Shown here piece by piece: positions 1-10,200 of a stretch of DNA of 64,000 nt. Both the position numbers and the translations under genes were made by a program. The notes under the pieces were generated by a model, which searched no databases, was not told the DNA's origin, and worked only from the letters and a program-made list of their open reading frames with translations. The stretch lies in the NCBI RefSeq assembly GCF_910596095.1, contig NC_056546.1:26500925-26564924 (forward strand), written 5' to 3'. The first letter of the stretch is position 1; each line of letters starts with the position of its first letter. The DNA is from Thunnus maccoyii (taxonomy: Eukaryota > Chordata > Actinopteri > Scombriformes > Scombridae).

Positions 1-1640
1 AAATGCTTTTTCTGAATCTTATGGACGATTTAACTGTCTATTGTGGTAGCAGGACAGCTATTTCTTTGCCTTTTTCAATATGCTTTAGTTTAATATTTCT
101 TAGGATAATAGAATCTTTGTTATATCACCAACAACATGTCATTAGCATCATCATCATTAGCACTTCCTCCCTTAATTCAACATAGTTCACACTTGCTGTT
201 GTCAGCACTTGGTCAACAGAGGCCAAATGTATGTATTTGAAATTTTTGTCTGCATATGACAGAATGATATATAATAATAAGGACATCATCTGTCTTACTT
301 GGAGTCCAGAGAGTGTGGGGGTACCAGAATGTTAAAAAGAAATCAAATTCAACATTCAAGGGCCAAATGGAGTAAGAAAAGATACTTATAGCATTAGCAA
401 GGTCGTGTATCATCCAAACAGTCATGATGGGCGCTCAGCATGTTGAGGATGTTGATACTGCTGTAACTCAGCTAATGAGATTACCTCTGCCTCCAGAGCA
501 GCTCTGCCTCTGAGAAATGTTTGTATGACAAACTCCAGGCAACTCCAGCTTTCAGTTTGCCCAAAAATGACATGCAGCTCCGCATGAGTGTGATGTGTCT
601 TGATCTTTCACCACAACTGAAGAGCCTGGAGCCAGGAAAAAAAGAAGATTTATCCACCAGACACCAGCTTTGAAGATTTCAAAACCTCCTAAAGCCCATC
701 CTGTTGCCCCAAATGTGAGGGCAAAGGCAGAGACTGTAAAGAAAGATGTGCAGTTGTGGAACAATCAAAAATATCAGAGAGGCCTGTTTAATTTAACAAA
801 CAGGACATTCTTGTGAAACAACAAGATGCAGGGATGGTGTGTGTTTGGGCTTTAACCTTCCATATCTCAGAGTCAACCGACTCCATGTTGCCAAGTTGCC
901 AGGCTGAGTGAAGAACGTGAGGACTTGACTGCTGAGACAGATGTCATATGGGGTCTGATATAAGAGACACCTGCATTACATGCTGTCACATGCCTGTTCA
1001 AGATATCCAGCAACAATTAAGGTTCTAAGTGATTCAATCACTAAAATAACACATATTATATACATGGTTTTTAAGTTATTTCTAAAGGAGTGTTTTGTAT
1101 CGTAACTGGCTTTCAATAAAAGGTATAGTGTTTCAGTGATGCTATAACATTTTGACTTTCATTTGTCAAACAATCGACAACATTTCCAGTGAAACAGAAT
1201 GGAACCAACCATCCTACAGAGAAATCTTACCTTCTGATTTCTAAGAACAGCTCTGTACTACAGTGATATAAATAGACATGCTACACTGATATGAAGAGCC
1301 TGTTTGAACTGGTTAGTTGTCTGAGTATTGAGGTGCACCATAAAGCATCCTTCTCTGTATTTAACATGTAATATATACTATGAGTACTTTGTAAATTGTA
1401 AATGCTTTTAAAATTTCGACTTAAAAGAAATATAACCAGTGTTTTGATAAGGTCATTTCAATGTAAGTCTTTTTTTCTAGTTTTGCTACATATTGACATT
1501 TCATTGTAATATATGGACGGGTTATACTGTTGTGCTATTTGTGCCCACTCTTTGCTTTAGGTGGGTTGGATTTGGTTGATCTTGAAATAGATTGTTGTCA
1601 TTTTTCTATTGAAATTCAGCACTGGCAATGCTGCCCACGT
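1..1640. other. Intergenic, no recognisable feature
   Basis: AT-rich sequence with short open frames only. None resembles a known family and none is flanked by good splice sites. Confidence 0.5.
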
Positions 1641-1649
1641 TGTTACCGT

Positions 1650-1850
1650 ACCATGCTAGCGGCATGGCTTTAGAGTCATTTGGTTCATGTCAATCTCTCG
1701 GTTAGTCAGTCTATCAGTCCACCACTTAAGTCTTGACTGAAATATCTAAACAACTATTGGATTGTTATTGAAATGTTGTAAACACATTCATGGTTGCCAG
1801 AGGATGAATCTCATAGTAATCCTCTGACTTTTCCAACACCATCACTGGAT
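1650..1850. repeat. Fragment of the ina-intron-2 repeat family
   Basis: Carries CATGCTAGCGGCATGG, GTCCACCACTT, TGACTGAAATATCTAAACAA and CCAGAGGATGAATC. In reverse orientation these match the right half of the repeat at 19360-19895. The copy is divergent. Confidence 0.5.
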
Positions 1851-2119
1851 TCAAAATTTACATTTTTTCAGTTGGTTTGTGTCCAAACGCCTGCAAAACT
1901 AATGACATTCTCATCAGTGAGTTGACAGTTCTCACAAATATTAATCCACTCAGGTCTGTCCAACAAAATCTTCATATTTTCTGAATCTTCAGCTCCCAAA
2001 GTCCCGAAAAATAATATTTTTTGATCTTGTGCACAAGACCTACACCTTGTTTGAACAAGATAATTACTTTCGAGCAACATATTAGGCTATCTGAAGCTGT
2101 CTCATAAAGTTATTTTGTG

Positions 2120-2480
2120 CACACAAGATAAATCTCAAAACTTCAGCTATTTTATCAGCAACCTCATTTCTCTCAACTCCTGAGTGTCCTGGCACACACA
2201 AAAATTCAACATGACAGCCTGTATTCTCAATTCTGTATAAGCAGTATACAATCTTCTAGAGCAGGTGAGGCTGGACTTTTGTTGGCTCATTTCTCAAAGC
2301 CAACAAGGCTAGAACTGAACATATCACACTTCAGGGAGGTTTAACCATCTCAGTGCACCTTATAGCCCATAGAACTACCTGCAGCTCAGTGTTAAAAACA
2401 GGTTAATTATCTGGCTGCATGGACTCATCAGTGAAAGTCTGCATAAACTCCCATTGCAATTGATTTAAATGATTATATAC
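2120..2480 (-). mobile_element. Degenerate RNase H domain of an I/Nimb-like LINE
   Basis: One minus-strand frame reads QTFTDES, then NTELQVVLWAI, MVKPP, ALRNEPT and LYRIEN, and finally VPGHSGVERNEVADKIAE. This is the order of an RNase H domain of the kind found in I-clade non-LTR retrotransposons (TDGS, AEL, SDS and NEKAD blocks). Three stop codons interrupt it, and the SDS block is replaced by SVL, so a catalytic Asp is lost. It is a dead relic. Flanking minus-strand sequence up to about 2.8 kb may belong to the same element. Confidence 0.65.
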
Positions 2481-2799
2481 ATAACTGATTGAAAGGTTAT
2501 TGTCTTTATTCAACATGCAGCTGTTCAACCACTGTCTAGCTCAGGTTCTTGGAGAAACCAGACTAAACAAATCCAATCACATCATCTTGTGTAAGACCAG
2601 TGTTTCCTGCAAGATGTTTTATGAGGTGGAAAAACTTGGTCTTCTCCCTTCCTTAAAATTTCCACCAGTCCTCCAAAAGACACTTGACTGTGGTGCTGTA
2701 TTTATCGCTTAACTCAAACCAATAGTGAAGTCCTAACTTACTCCACCTAACTCTCAACGGGGCTTCCCCCATTTCCACAAGAAAAGTTGGCTCAGATAG

Positions 2800-3960
2800 G
2801 TTATCAGTGCCTTCCAAAAAACATATGAGCATTTTTGATCTGCATTATGATGTACATTTGATCATTATGTCACTCAGCTGTGTAAATACAAAGCATGCAT
2901 GCAGGTATGAAGATGCACATGACTGCTAAAATGCCACACACAAATACACAGACACAAAGCTGTTATACACAGTGAGCAGATGTCTGGAAATTCCCTGCTC
3001 AGGCTTGACATTAGGATATTTGCACGGATTTTGCATGACACAATGAGTGTGTCATGAAAGGTTTTTGGAGATTGCTTATCTTATAATATTATCATAACTA
3101 ATTACATGACTCCTAAAGAAACACTTAAGAAGACTGAAATCCCATTTGTCTCCATAAAAAAACAATACCGCAGAGTGTTAAATTCCATTCCCACACACAT
3201 CCTTCAGCAGATACAAAGAAGTCCACACTTCCTCACAAAGACATCTCTGAAAAGTAAATGTTTAGCCATAAGAAGTCACAAATATCAGCAAGCGTTCAGT
3301 ATTCTGCACAAAGACTGACTGATTATATTGAGTCAAATGTAATGTTTGGAGGATAAAGAGGATCATCATGAATGGAGATGACTGAGACTGATCCAACATC
3401 TCTCACCAACATTTCTTAGATTCACCAGCTCTCATTATGGATTTATTTTTAAATCAAGCACATATATATTAAGGGTCAAATTGCTGTATATTAGGCAGCT
3501 GTATATTACCATGAACAAACAAAGGCGTCTCTGGGGTCTTTTTTCCCCATGTGTACCTGGTGTCTAAGTAGCTACTATGTGCTGCTTTCTCAGAGTCAGC
3601 AAGAAAGCTGATTTTTATCTTCTACCAGATACAAAATGACCTGCCTCTACCTGCATAATCTGACTCTCTCACTCCTGCTGTTGACAGCATTAACAGAAAA
3701 CAAACCTGGCATCCATGAAGCTTCAAAAAGTTTGACACAAATGTTCTCCTGCTTTGCATTATAATACAACATAATATGCATCATGCTTTATTGTTTTTTA
3801 CCGGCATGAAAGGAACATTTCAGTTTAAACTACACAGTACTACATGTTGTCATAGTACAGTACAAGCTAATCAAATGTAATTCCTGCTTCTTACTTCCCA
3901 AAAGTCATGCAGATGATAAGTCAACCATCACAAATTTGCAGTGAGCAACTTCATATTTTT
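2800..3960. other. Intergenic, no recognisable feature
   Basis: AT-rich, with short CA-containing tracts near 2935-2960. No exon, RNA gene or repeat family could be named. Confidence 0.5.
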
Positions 3961-3974
3961 CTGCAAAGCTAAAA

Positions 3975-4160
3975 CAGCATGAAAACACAAATTTTTAGCG
4001 GGTAGTACTATTCCACTACATTTTACAGGGGAATAGTGTACTTTTTACTGCACTACATTTATCTGGCAGCTATAGTTACTTTTTGGATTAAGATTTTACA
4101 AAAAAAGAGAATCCAGAATGAGTACTCTTACTTAAAGTATAGTTAGCTGATGATATTTCT
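3975..4160. repeat. Dispersed teleost repeat fragment
   Basis: Blocks TATTCCACTACATTTTACAG, TACTTTTTACTGCACTACAT and TTATCTGGCAGCTATAG resemble the half of a fish repeat whose other half is typified by the copy at 22895-23060. Confidence 0.45.
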
Positions 4161-4519
4161 GTTTCTGGTGTTCCAGCCTGCAGCATCTTCACACAGGTTG
4201 ATTCAGTAACGCTGTAGCAGAGAGAGGAGGAGGAATAATGCAGTGCTCTTAGATCAGATACAGATTAAAATAGAGGCCAAAATTATTATTTATATCTGCA
4301 AACACATTTGGAAAAATAAAAAAAGTTGGAATAATTTGATATTGTTCTTAGATTATCTACAAATGTAGTTGGATAAGTAGACTGATAACTGAATTAGCTC
4401 ATTTTATCTATGAAGATGACCTTTCTGTGGGACCTCTTCTCTTACTGTCAGACCATCCTTACAGTCCTTAAGGAGAGGAATAAGGTGAGATGACTTCATG
4501 CAGATCAATTAGAATCCCG

Positions 4520-4720
4520 CATTCAAACATAGACTGTAAAAAAATATGGACGCAGTCACCATTACATCACCCATTGTTTTGTGGACTGTCCCACCTCTTT
4601 TATAGGATGTTTGTGACAGGTGGAAGGGGAGGACTTGGTTTCCCCCAACTGATGTTAGTGCTAAGGCTTGTTCAAAATGAAAAAAAAAACAAAAAAATAT
4701 TTTAAATACACAAAATTTAA
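4520..4720. repeat. Dispersed teleost repeat fragment
   Basis: Contains GACTGTAAAAAAATATGGAC followed by GCAGTCACCATTACATCACC and TTTTGTGGACTG. I recall near-identical sequence (ATAGACTGTATAAAATATGGACG) as a common repeat in fish genomes. The family name is not certain. Confidence 0.5.
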
Positions 4721-4924
4721 ATACACAAAACACTCAAACATGATGTTTATGTTAGCAGATTGGGGCTCATCTCTGAACAAATTTGACAGATTATGATGCA
4801 AAACTGAAGGATGATGTTACACCATCTGGTCATTCTGTCCAAAAAAGATTTTGGTGAAATTGTCATTGCAACATTTTTTTACGAGTACTGTGCTTTTAAT
4901 TTGTTTCTCATTTTTCATATCAAA

Positions 4925-5085
4925 ATATGTAAAAAAAAAAAAAATGCTCTTCTTAACACTCAGGATCATAAGATTTACCATGTAAGTGTTGTAAAGCCAG
5001 ACACTCCCACCAGGATTTGAACCCAGTACTTCCATTAAAGAAGCATTACCAATACACCACACCTGATAACCATGAGCCAATCACG
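4925..5085 (-). mobile_element. tRNA-derived SINE-like element
   Basis: On the minus strand an A-box-like TGGTGTATTGGT (plus 5048-5059) is followed, at tRNA-like spacing, by a perfect B-box GGTTCAAATCC (plus 5013-5023). A run of 14 T on the minus strand follows near 4931-4944 and could act as a pol III terminator. The folded arms are too poor for a functional tRNA. Confidence 0.5.
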
Positions 5086-5584
5086 TCCAATTTAAGAGGA
5101 TGGATGACATCAGCTGCAGCTTAAAAACCATTTTAATGTATGAGATGCTGATGGGTTCCCAATGTCCCATAAACAAAATGATGTAAATCATGAGTTCTTG
5201 TGTCGTGATGGAGGAATGCCTGTGCTGCTTCGACATGCTGCTGGGATTGTCTGTTAGGGGATGTCCCGACTCTAGCAGGCATGTCACTGCAACATTTAAT
5301 GTTACTACAAAGACATAGGTGGGGTTAGCTCTTGATAGAAAGTCAGAGATGTTATGTATGCTTGATTATATAATGTCGTTATGCTTTTATCATGCTCACA
5401 GCATAGGAATTATATCATTACTCTGTAGGACTAATCAGACGGCTTACTGCACGAAGCCATGTGCAACTGTAGGAAACCAGATACATCCATATCTCTATGA
5501 TATAGATTATAGGTGGCTCATGATTCATGTACTGGAATATGCTTGCATTATGAGGCGATAAGATTATGAATTGATTTAAAATAC

Positions 5585-6090
5585 TGCTGTGTGCTTTATA
5601 AATTACTGGTTTATAAAGCACTGAATGGTTTAGGGCCAGAATACATCTCTGATCTTCTGCTACATTATAAAGCACCTAAATCTCTCAGGTCATCTGCGAC
5701 ACGTCTGCTTTCTGTCCACAGAGACAAAACTAAACATAGACAAGCAGCATTCAGTTTTTATGCATCACGTATCTGGAAACAAACTCCCAGAAAACTGCAG
5801 GTCTGCTTCAACTCTTACTTCTTTTAAATCAAGGCTGAAGTCTTTTCTGTTTGCGGCTGCTTTTGAAAATTTGAGGCTTTTTATTCATTTCTTGCAGTGC
5901 AATGTACCTTTAATTCTTTTATTCTATTTTAGCTTATTTTATTTTCTATTCTCTTAGCCCTTTAATAACTATTTTTAATTGTATTAAAATATCCTTTTAT
6001 AATGTATTTCTTTTGCACTTTGTCTTATGTAAAGCACTTTGAGTTACCTTGTTGTTGAAATGTGCTATACAAATAAACTTACCTTGCCTA
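5585..6090 (+). mobile_element. 3' end of an L2-like LINE (broken ORF2 C-terminus plus tail)
   Basis: The translated blocks VYKALNGLGPEYISDLL, APKSLRSSATRLLSV and AAFSFYASRIWKQTP, then in another frame TSFKSRLKSFLFAAAF, form the C-terminal end of a reverse-transcriptase ORF of the fish L2 type. A frameshift lies near 5800. The 3' end has the usual tail TGTAAAGCACTTTGAGTTAC and GCTATACAAATAAACTT. The element is 5'-truncated and inactive. Confidence 0.75.
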
Positions 6091-6399
6091 TGGGTGAATA
6101 TTACACACATAAATGCTTAATTTGCTGCTGGAGCCCCTTTACTTTATTCTATTACAGACTATTTACATTTAGCAGAAGCTCCAGCCAGGTAAAGAGATCC
6201 AGAAACAATCATAAAATACAAAAAAACAAAAAACAGGAATGACTTCTGTTCTTCATAAAAGTTTTTTTATTTTTAATTTTTATTTGTTTTGCAAAATCTA
6301 GCATTGACCGTAAATGTATGCTTAGAGCGCCCCCTGCTGACAAAATCTAATAATCTAAATTGATCCCCATTTCCTCTTTGAGAGGCGTATGCAAATTTT

Positions 6400-7246
6400 T
6401 GTTTCTATGATGGCGACGGAATGTTCCGCGAAGACCCGCCCCTACGTTGCCTCTGATTGGCTCTCATCCTGATATTCTTACTCTAACCCAACCATTTCAT
6501 TCCTCATGCCTATAGCCGTATATAGGGTTTATACGGCTCCGCTCATGCCTAAATCTAACCAACCTGACCAACGAAGACAACGAGTACTAGCCAATCAGAG
6601 GCAGAGTAAGGCGGGTTTTCGCGCAATGCTCCGTCGCCATCCTAGGAAAAGAAGGCGGGAAAATACGTCATTATGCCTTCAAAATAAATGTGTGGAATCA
6701 GCAGCTTCATGGGCAGAAAGTCTTAATCCAGTCCCTCACGGTTTGATTTCTACAGTTCGTGGCTTTGAGGGCTTGTATTTTCATTTCTACACAACTGGAG
6801 ATTAAATGAGAGCTGGAGGATAAAGCCCGGGCCGGTACATTTAGACATATAAATTATTCTGAAAGACAGAGACAACACAGCAGATAAAGTTAGGAAGTTA
6901 TCTTATTTCTTCTCTTGTGGCAATAATACGGACTGAGGCACATGCGCTAACCCACTTTGGATAATATTTGTAACTTAGTGATAGCAGCAAATAATTCGTG
7001 CATATATATGTTGATGTTTTGAGCACCAACGATACTTATAACACGCACGTTAAACGTTGGTCAGCTAAACGTTAGCCAGCTAAGTTAGCCAAGCGGAGCT
7101 GAATCAACAACAAGTTGACTGAAAACTACAAGTAACTTTGTTTGTTTAAAGCTGAGTTGTACGTTTGAAGGAATTACATAATTTACTGTTTAATTGAGGT
7201 AACTTTGAGAGAAAGGCAGGTTTGCTGTCGTTAGTAGCCGGTTGGG
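6400..7246 (+). promoter_or_regulatory. pcgf6: pcgf6 upstream/promoter and 5' UTR region
   Basis: This GC-richer stretch lies directly before the pcgf6 start codon. It contains CCAAT boxes in both orientations (ATTGG at 6456-6460, CCAAT at 6591-6595), an E2F-like TTTCGCGC at 6617-6624 and a CRE-like ACGTCA near 6666. The two CCAAT boxes and the GC-rich motifs sit on the arms of a large palindrome at 6410-6640. No TATA box in a convincing position was seen and the transcription start is not known. The promoter role is inferred from position and composition. Confidence 0.5.
6410..6640. repeat. Large imperfect palindrome (fold-back, MITE-like) upstream of pcgf6
   Basis: The left arm (about 6410-6462) and right arm (about 6589-6640) are inverted copies. 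Both contain ATGGCGACGGA, a GCG-rich core, CCCGCC and the block CTCTGATTGGCT. The arms enclose a spacer of about 125 bp, which itself holds a perfect 9-bp hairpin (AGCCGTATA at 6514-6522, TATACGGCT at 6530-6538). It could be a fold-back transposon or a palindromic promoter. No target-site duplication was established. Confidence 0.75.
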
Positions 7247-10200
7247 ATGTCATCGCCTCCATATGGTCACAAGAGTCATGAAGAGTCAACGAGCAGAGCT
7301 GACAGCGACTCAGAGGACGAGGTAACTGCGTTTATATTATTATGTCAAAGGTGTCTGGGAGCTTTGTTTTATTCATAACGAAGAAGTCTTTAAACCCTCC
7401 ATCCCACTGACAGTTATATCTTAAATGTAGGATACATGTAACTCAGTGGTTCCCAACCTGGGGGTCGGGACCCACACAAGTGCCACTGGATTCATCAAAG
7501 GGGTCGTGAGATACTAGGACAGGATAGGATACAGAAACAAAACATATTTTTGACACAAAGTTGTGATTTCTTTTTTCAGGCTCTCTTCTAATTTTTGCAT
7601 AAAGGACTTTAATATTTATTGTAACTCGATGACTGACTTTTTAAACTGAGTGCATTCTAGTTTATCTTTTCTCATATACATATTATTCTAGACTTGTTTT
7701 TCTGTTGCACTGTTTTGAACTGGGAGGAACAACATTTCGTTTTAATATATGCAAGTACACAAAATGACAAATAAAGGAGTCTTGAATCTAGTAAGCAGTG
7801 GTCTAAATACTAACTAGTAGTTGAGTAGTGTTGCTTTTCACTTTTAGACAGACATGAATTCATGTATTGTGGCTGCATTGCCTCTTGTGGGGCTGTAGCC
7901 CTTGACATTAACATTGTTTTTTCCATATCTCTTCTACAGCCCAAGCTCCCCCTCAATCAGTTCTACCCATACATCCGATGTGCCCTCTGCTGCGGCTTCC
8001 TCATCGATGCCACCACCATCACAGAGTGTTTGCACACATGTGAGTTCAAACAGATGTGTTCTCTGGTCCGTGGAAATATCAGGAGAGATTTTGAGAGGAT
8101 TCAAGGGGTTCTAACTGAACTGGGTGGTATAGTGTGTAGTAGTTTGTAGAGTGTATAGCAGTGGTAAAAAGTTGGCTGGTCGTCTCCTGTGGGAATGTAA
8201 CTTTTTAGACAGCAGGGAAACATGGTGAATAACGTGCCACACAAGTGTGAACCGGTGATGTTGAGTTTACACGCTATTCCTCCTAGCTCACTAGACTGTC
8301 AATACACTAATATTGACATTTCACCCCTAGCATGATGTCCCCGTACCATGTTTCACAGTTAAACAAGACCACATACTTGAGCCTGGCTAGGCCAATTTAT
8401 CAGCCCATACTACCCTATGGCAGGTACTGTATATAGGTATAAACATATAGAGAGATGCGTAACAAGAAACGTCAAAGATATGTTATGTGAAATGAAACTG
8501 GGATCATTGACAAGTTCATTTATCAACTTCAGAACCTGTTGCTTACTGTATGTCTTGGTCACAGTTTAACAATCAAATGTAAGGGGTCCTTATCAAAAAT
8601 ATGTTTGTAAAAAATAAATATTTGCTGCTTTATACAGTAGGTATAAGATCATTGAAACTCTCAAACATTAATATCCATATCCAATATGTCTTACATTGTG
8701 ATTGTGTCTCTTCCCAGTTTGCAAAAGCTGCATCGTGAAACATTTTTTCTACAGCAACAGGTGTCCCACATGCAGCATCGTAGTCCACCAAACACAACCC
8801 CTTTACAACATCAGGTAGGCCTGTTCATTCCTGTAGTATCTGCTCACATGTTGACATGATGATGTCTAAAACTTTTGTGTGGAAATTCCAGGATTTTAGG
8901 ATTAATTCATTCAGAAATGTCCCTCTGTCTTCCTGCAGGCCTGACAGACAACTGCAGGATATTGTTTATAAAATGGTTCCATTCCTGGAGGAGTGTAAGT
9001 ATACTGTATATACAGTCAGATTGATTTAATTCATCTACTGTACACGATGTCATTTTCAGTTTAAATTCTAATGTGAACTCTTTTTCTGTGCTCTAGTTGA
9101 AAGAGAACAAATGTGTAGCTTCTACAAAGAGAGAGGGCTGGACCTGCCAAAACCAGGTAAAATAGCTTCACTTAACAGGTTTGGGGAGCCGTTAGCTGTG
9201 ATTGTACATATGTGGATGTGTGTAACACAGTATTTTACTTTGTTTCTGTGTTAATGTGTTATTGAAGTTTAGTTAAATTAATTGCATCATTAATGCAAGT
9301 TGGACAAAACTCCAATTGACATTTATGTAAAAGTGGACAGGAAGGATATCCACTCACTGAAGATAAGATCATCACAACCTGCTGGTCAAAGACCTTCATC
9401 AGACCTGAATGATGGAGATGTTGCTGTTGTGTCCTCTTCGGCTAATGAGTGTATTTTGGAAAACGAAACAACTGAAGTTTTATCAAACTGTGGTGTCCTA
9501 TTTGTTTGAAACTTTTTATTTTATTTTGGATTTAAATCTACAACTTCATGAACTGGAACTCCAAAGATGTTGAATTTCAGGACAATAGAAGCAAAAGCGT
9601 GAGAGTTCATCAGTAAAGCTCTTTCCTTCTCATCTGTATCTCCTGTTTTTCTTCTTTCCTGCCTTGCAGTGTCCGTCTCCCCACCAGGTCCTGCAGTGGG
9701 GAAAAGGCAGAAGAAGGATAACATAACCCAGTCTGTGTTCACCATCCCTCCTGAGCTGGATGTGTCACTGCTACTGGAGTTTGTAGGGTGAGGATCTCAC
9801 TGGACAGGCCTCTATGCATTAATTACACCTGTATTGTCTATGAAAGGTATTCAGCCCCTGCACATTTAAAGTCCTCCCCATGACCTGTAAACACACTTTG
9901 GTGTGTGATATTGCCCTTTCTTCTCTTTAAGTTCCCCTATAATTACTTGAGCTTTAATGTTCTCACTGGCGAAACACTTCATGGTATTTTCTTTCTTCAC
10001 TGTGTTAAACTAACCTGACGCGCTAGATGGTTTGTTACACAGAACCAACTGAGAAGTCCATTTTTGTTATCTGTTTCCTAGCAACAGTGTTCATACAAGT
10101 AGGAAAATCACAGGTGTAACTAATGACATTAATGAGACCCTTGAACTGGCACTCCTGAATGAAATGAAGCTCTAATTAATGTTTTTAATCACACCTCTAT

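Noticed and set aside
1868..2080. Cys-containing minus-strand frame as a zinc-finger gene
   Set aside because: The Cys spacing is irregular, and the frame lies next to the broken LINE; likely part of the same repeat-rich stretch.
4985..5085. True tRNA gene
   Set aside because: A and B boxes are present, but the acceptor and anticodon arms do not form, so a SINE relic fits better.
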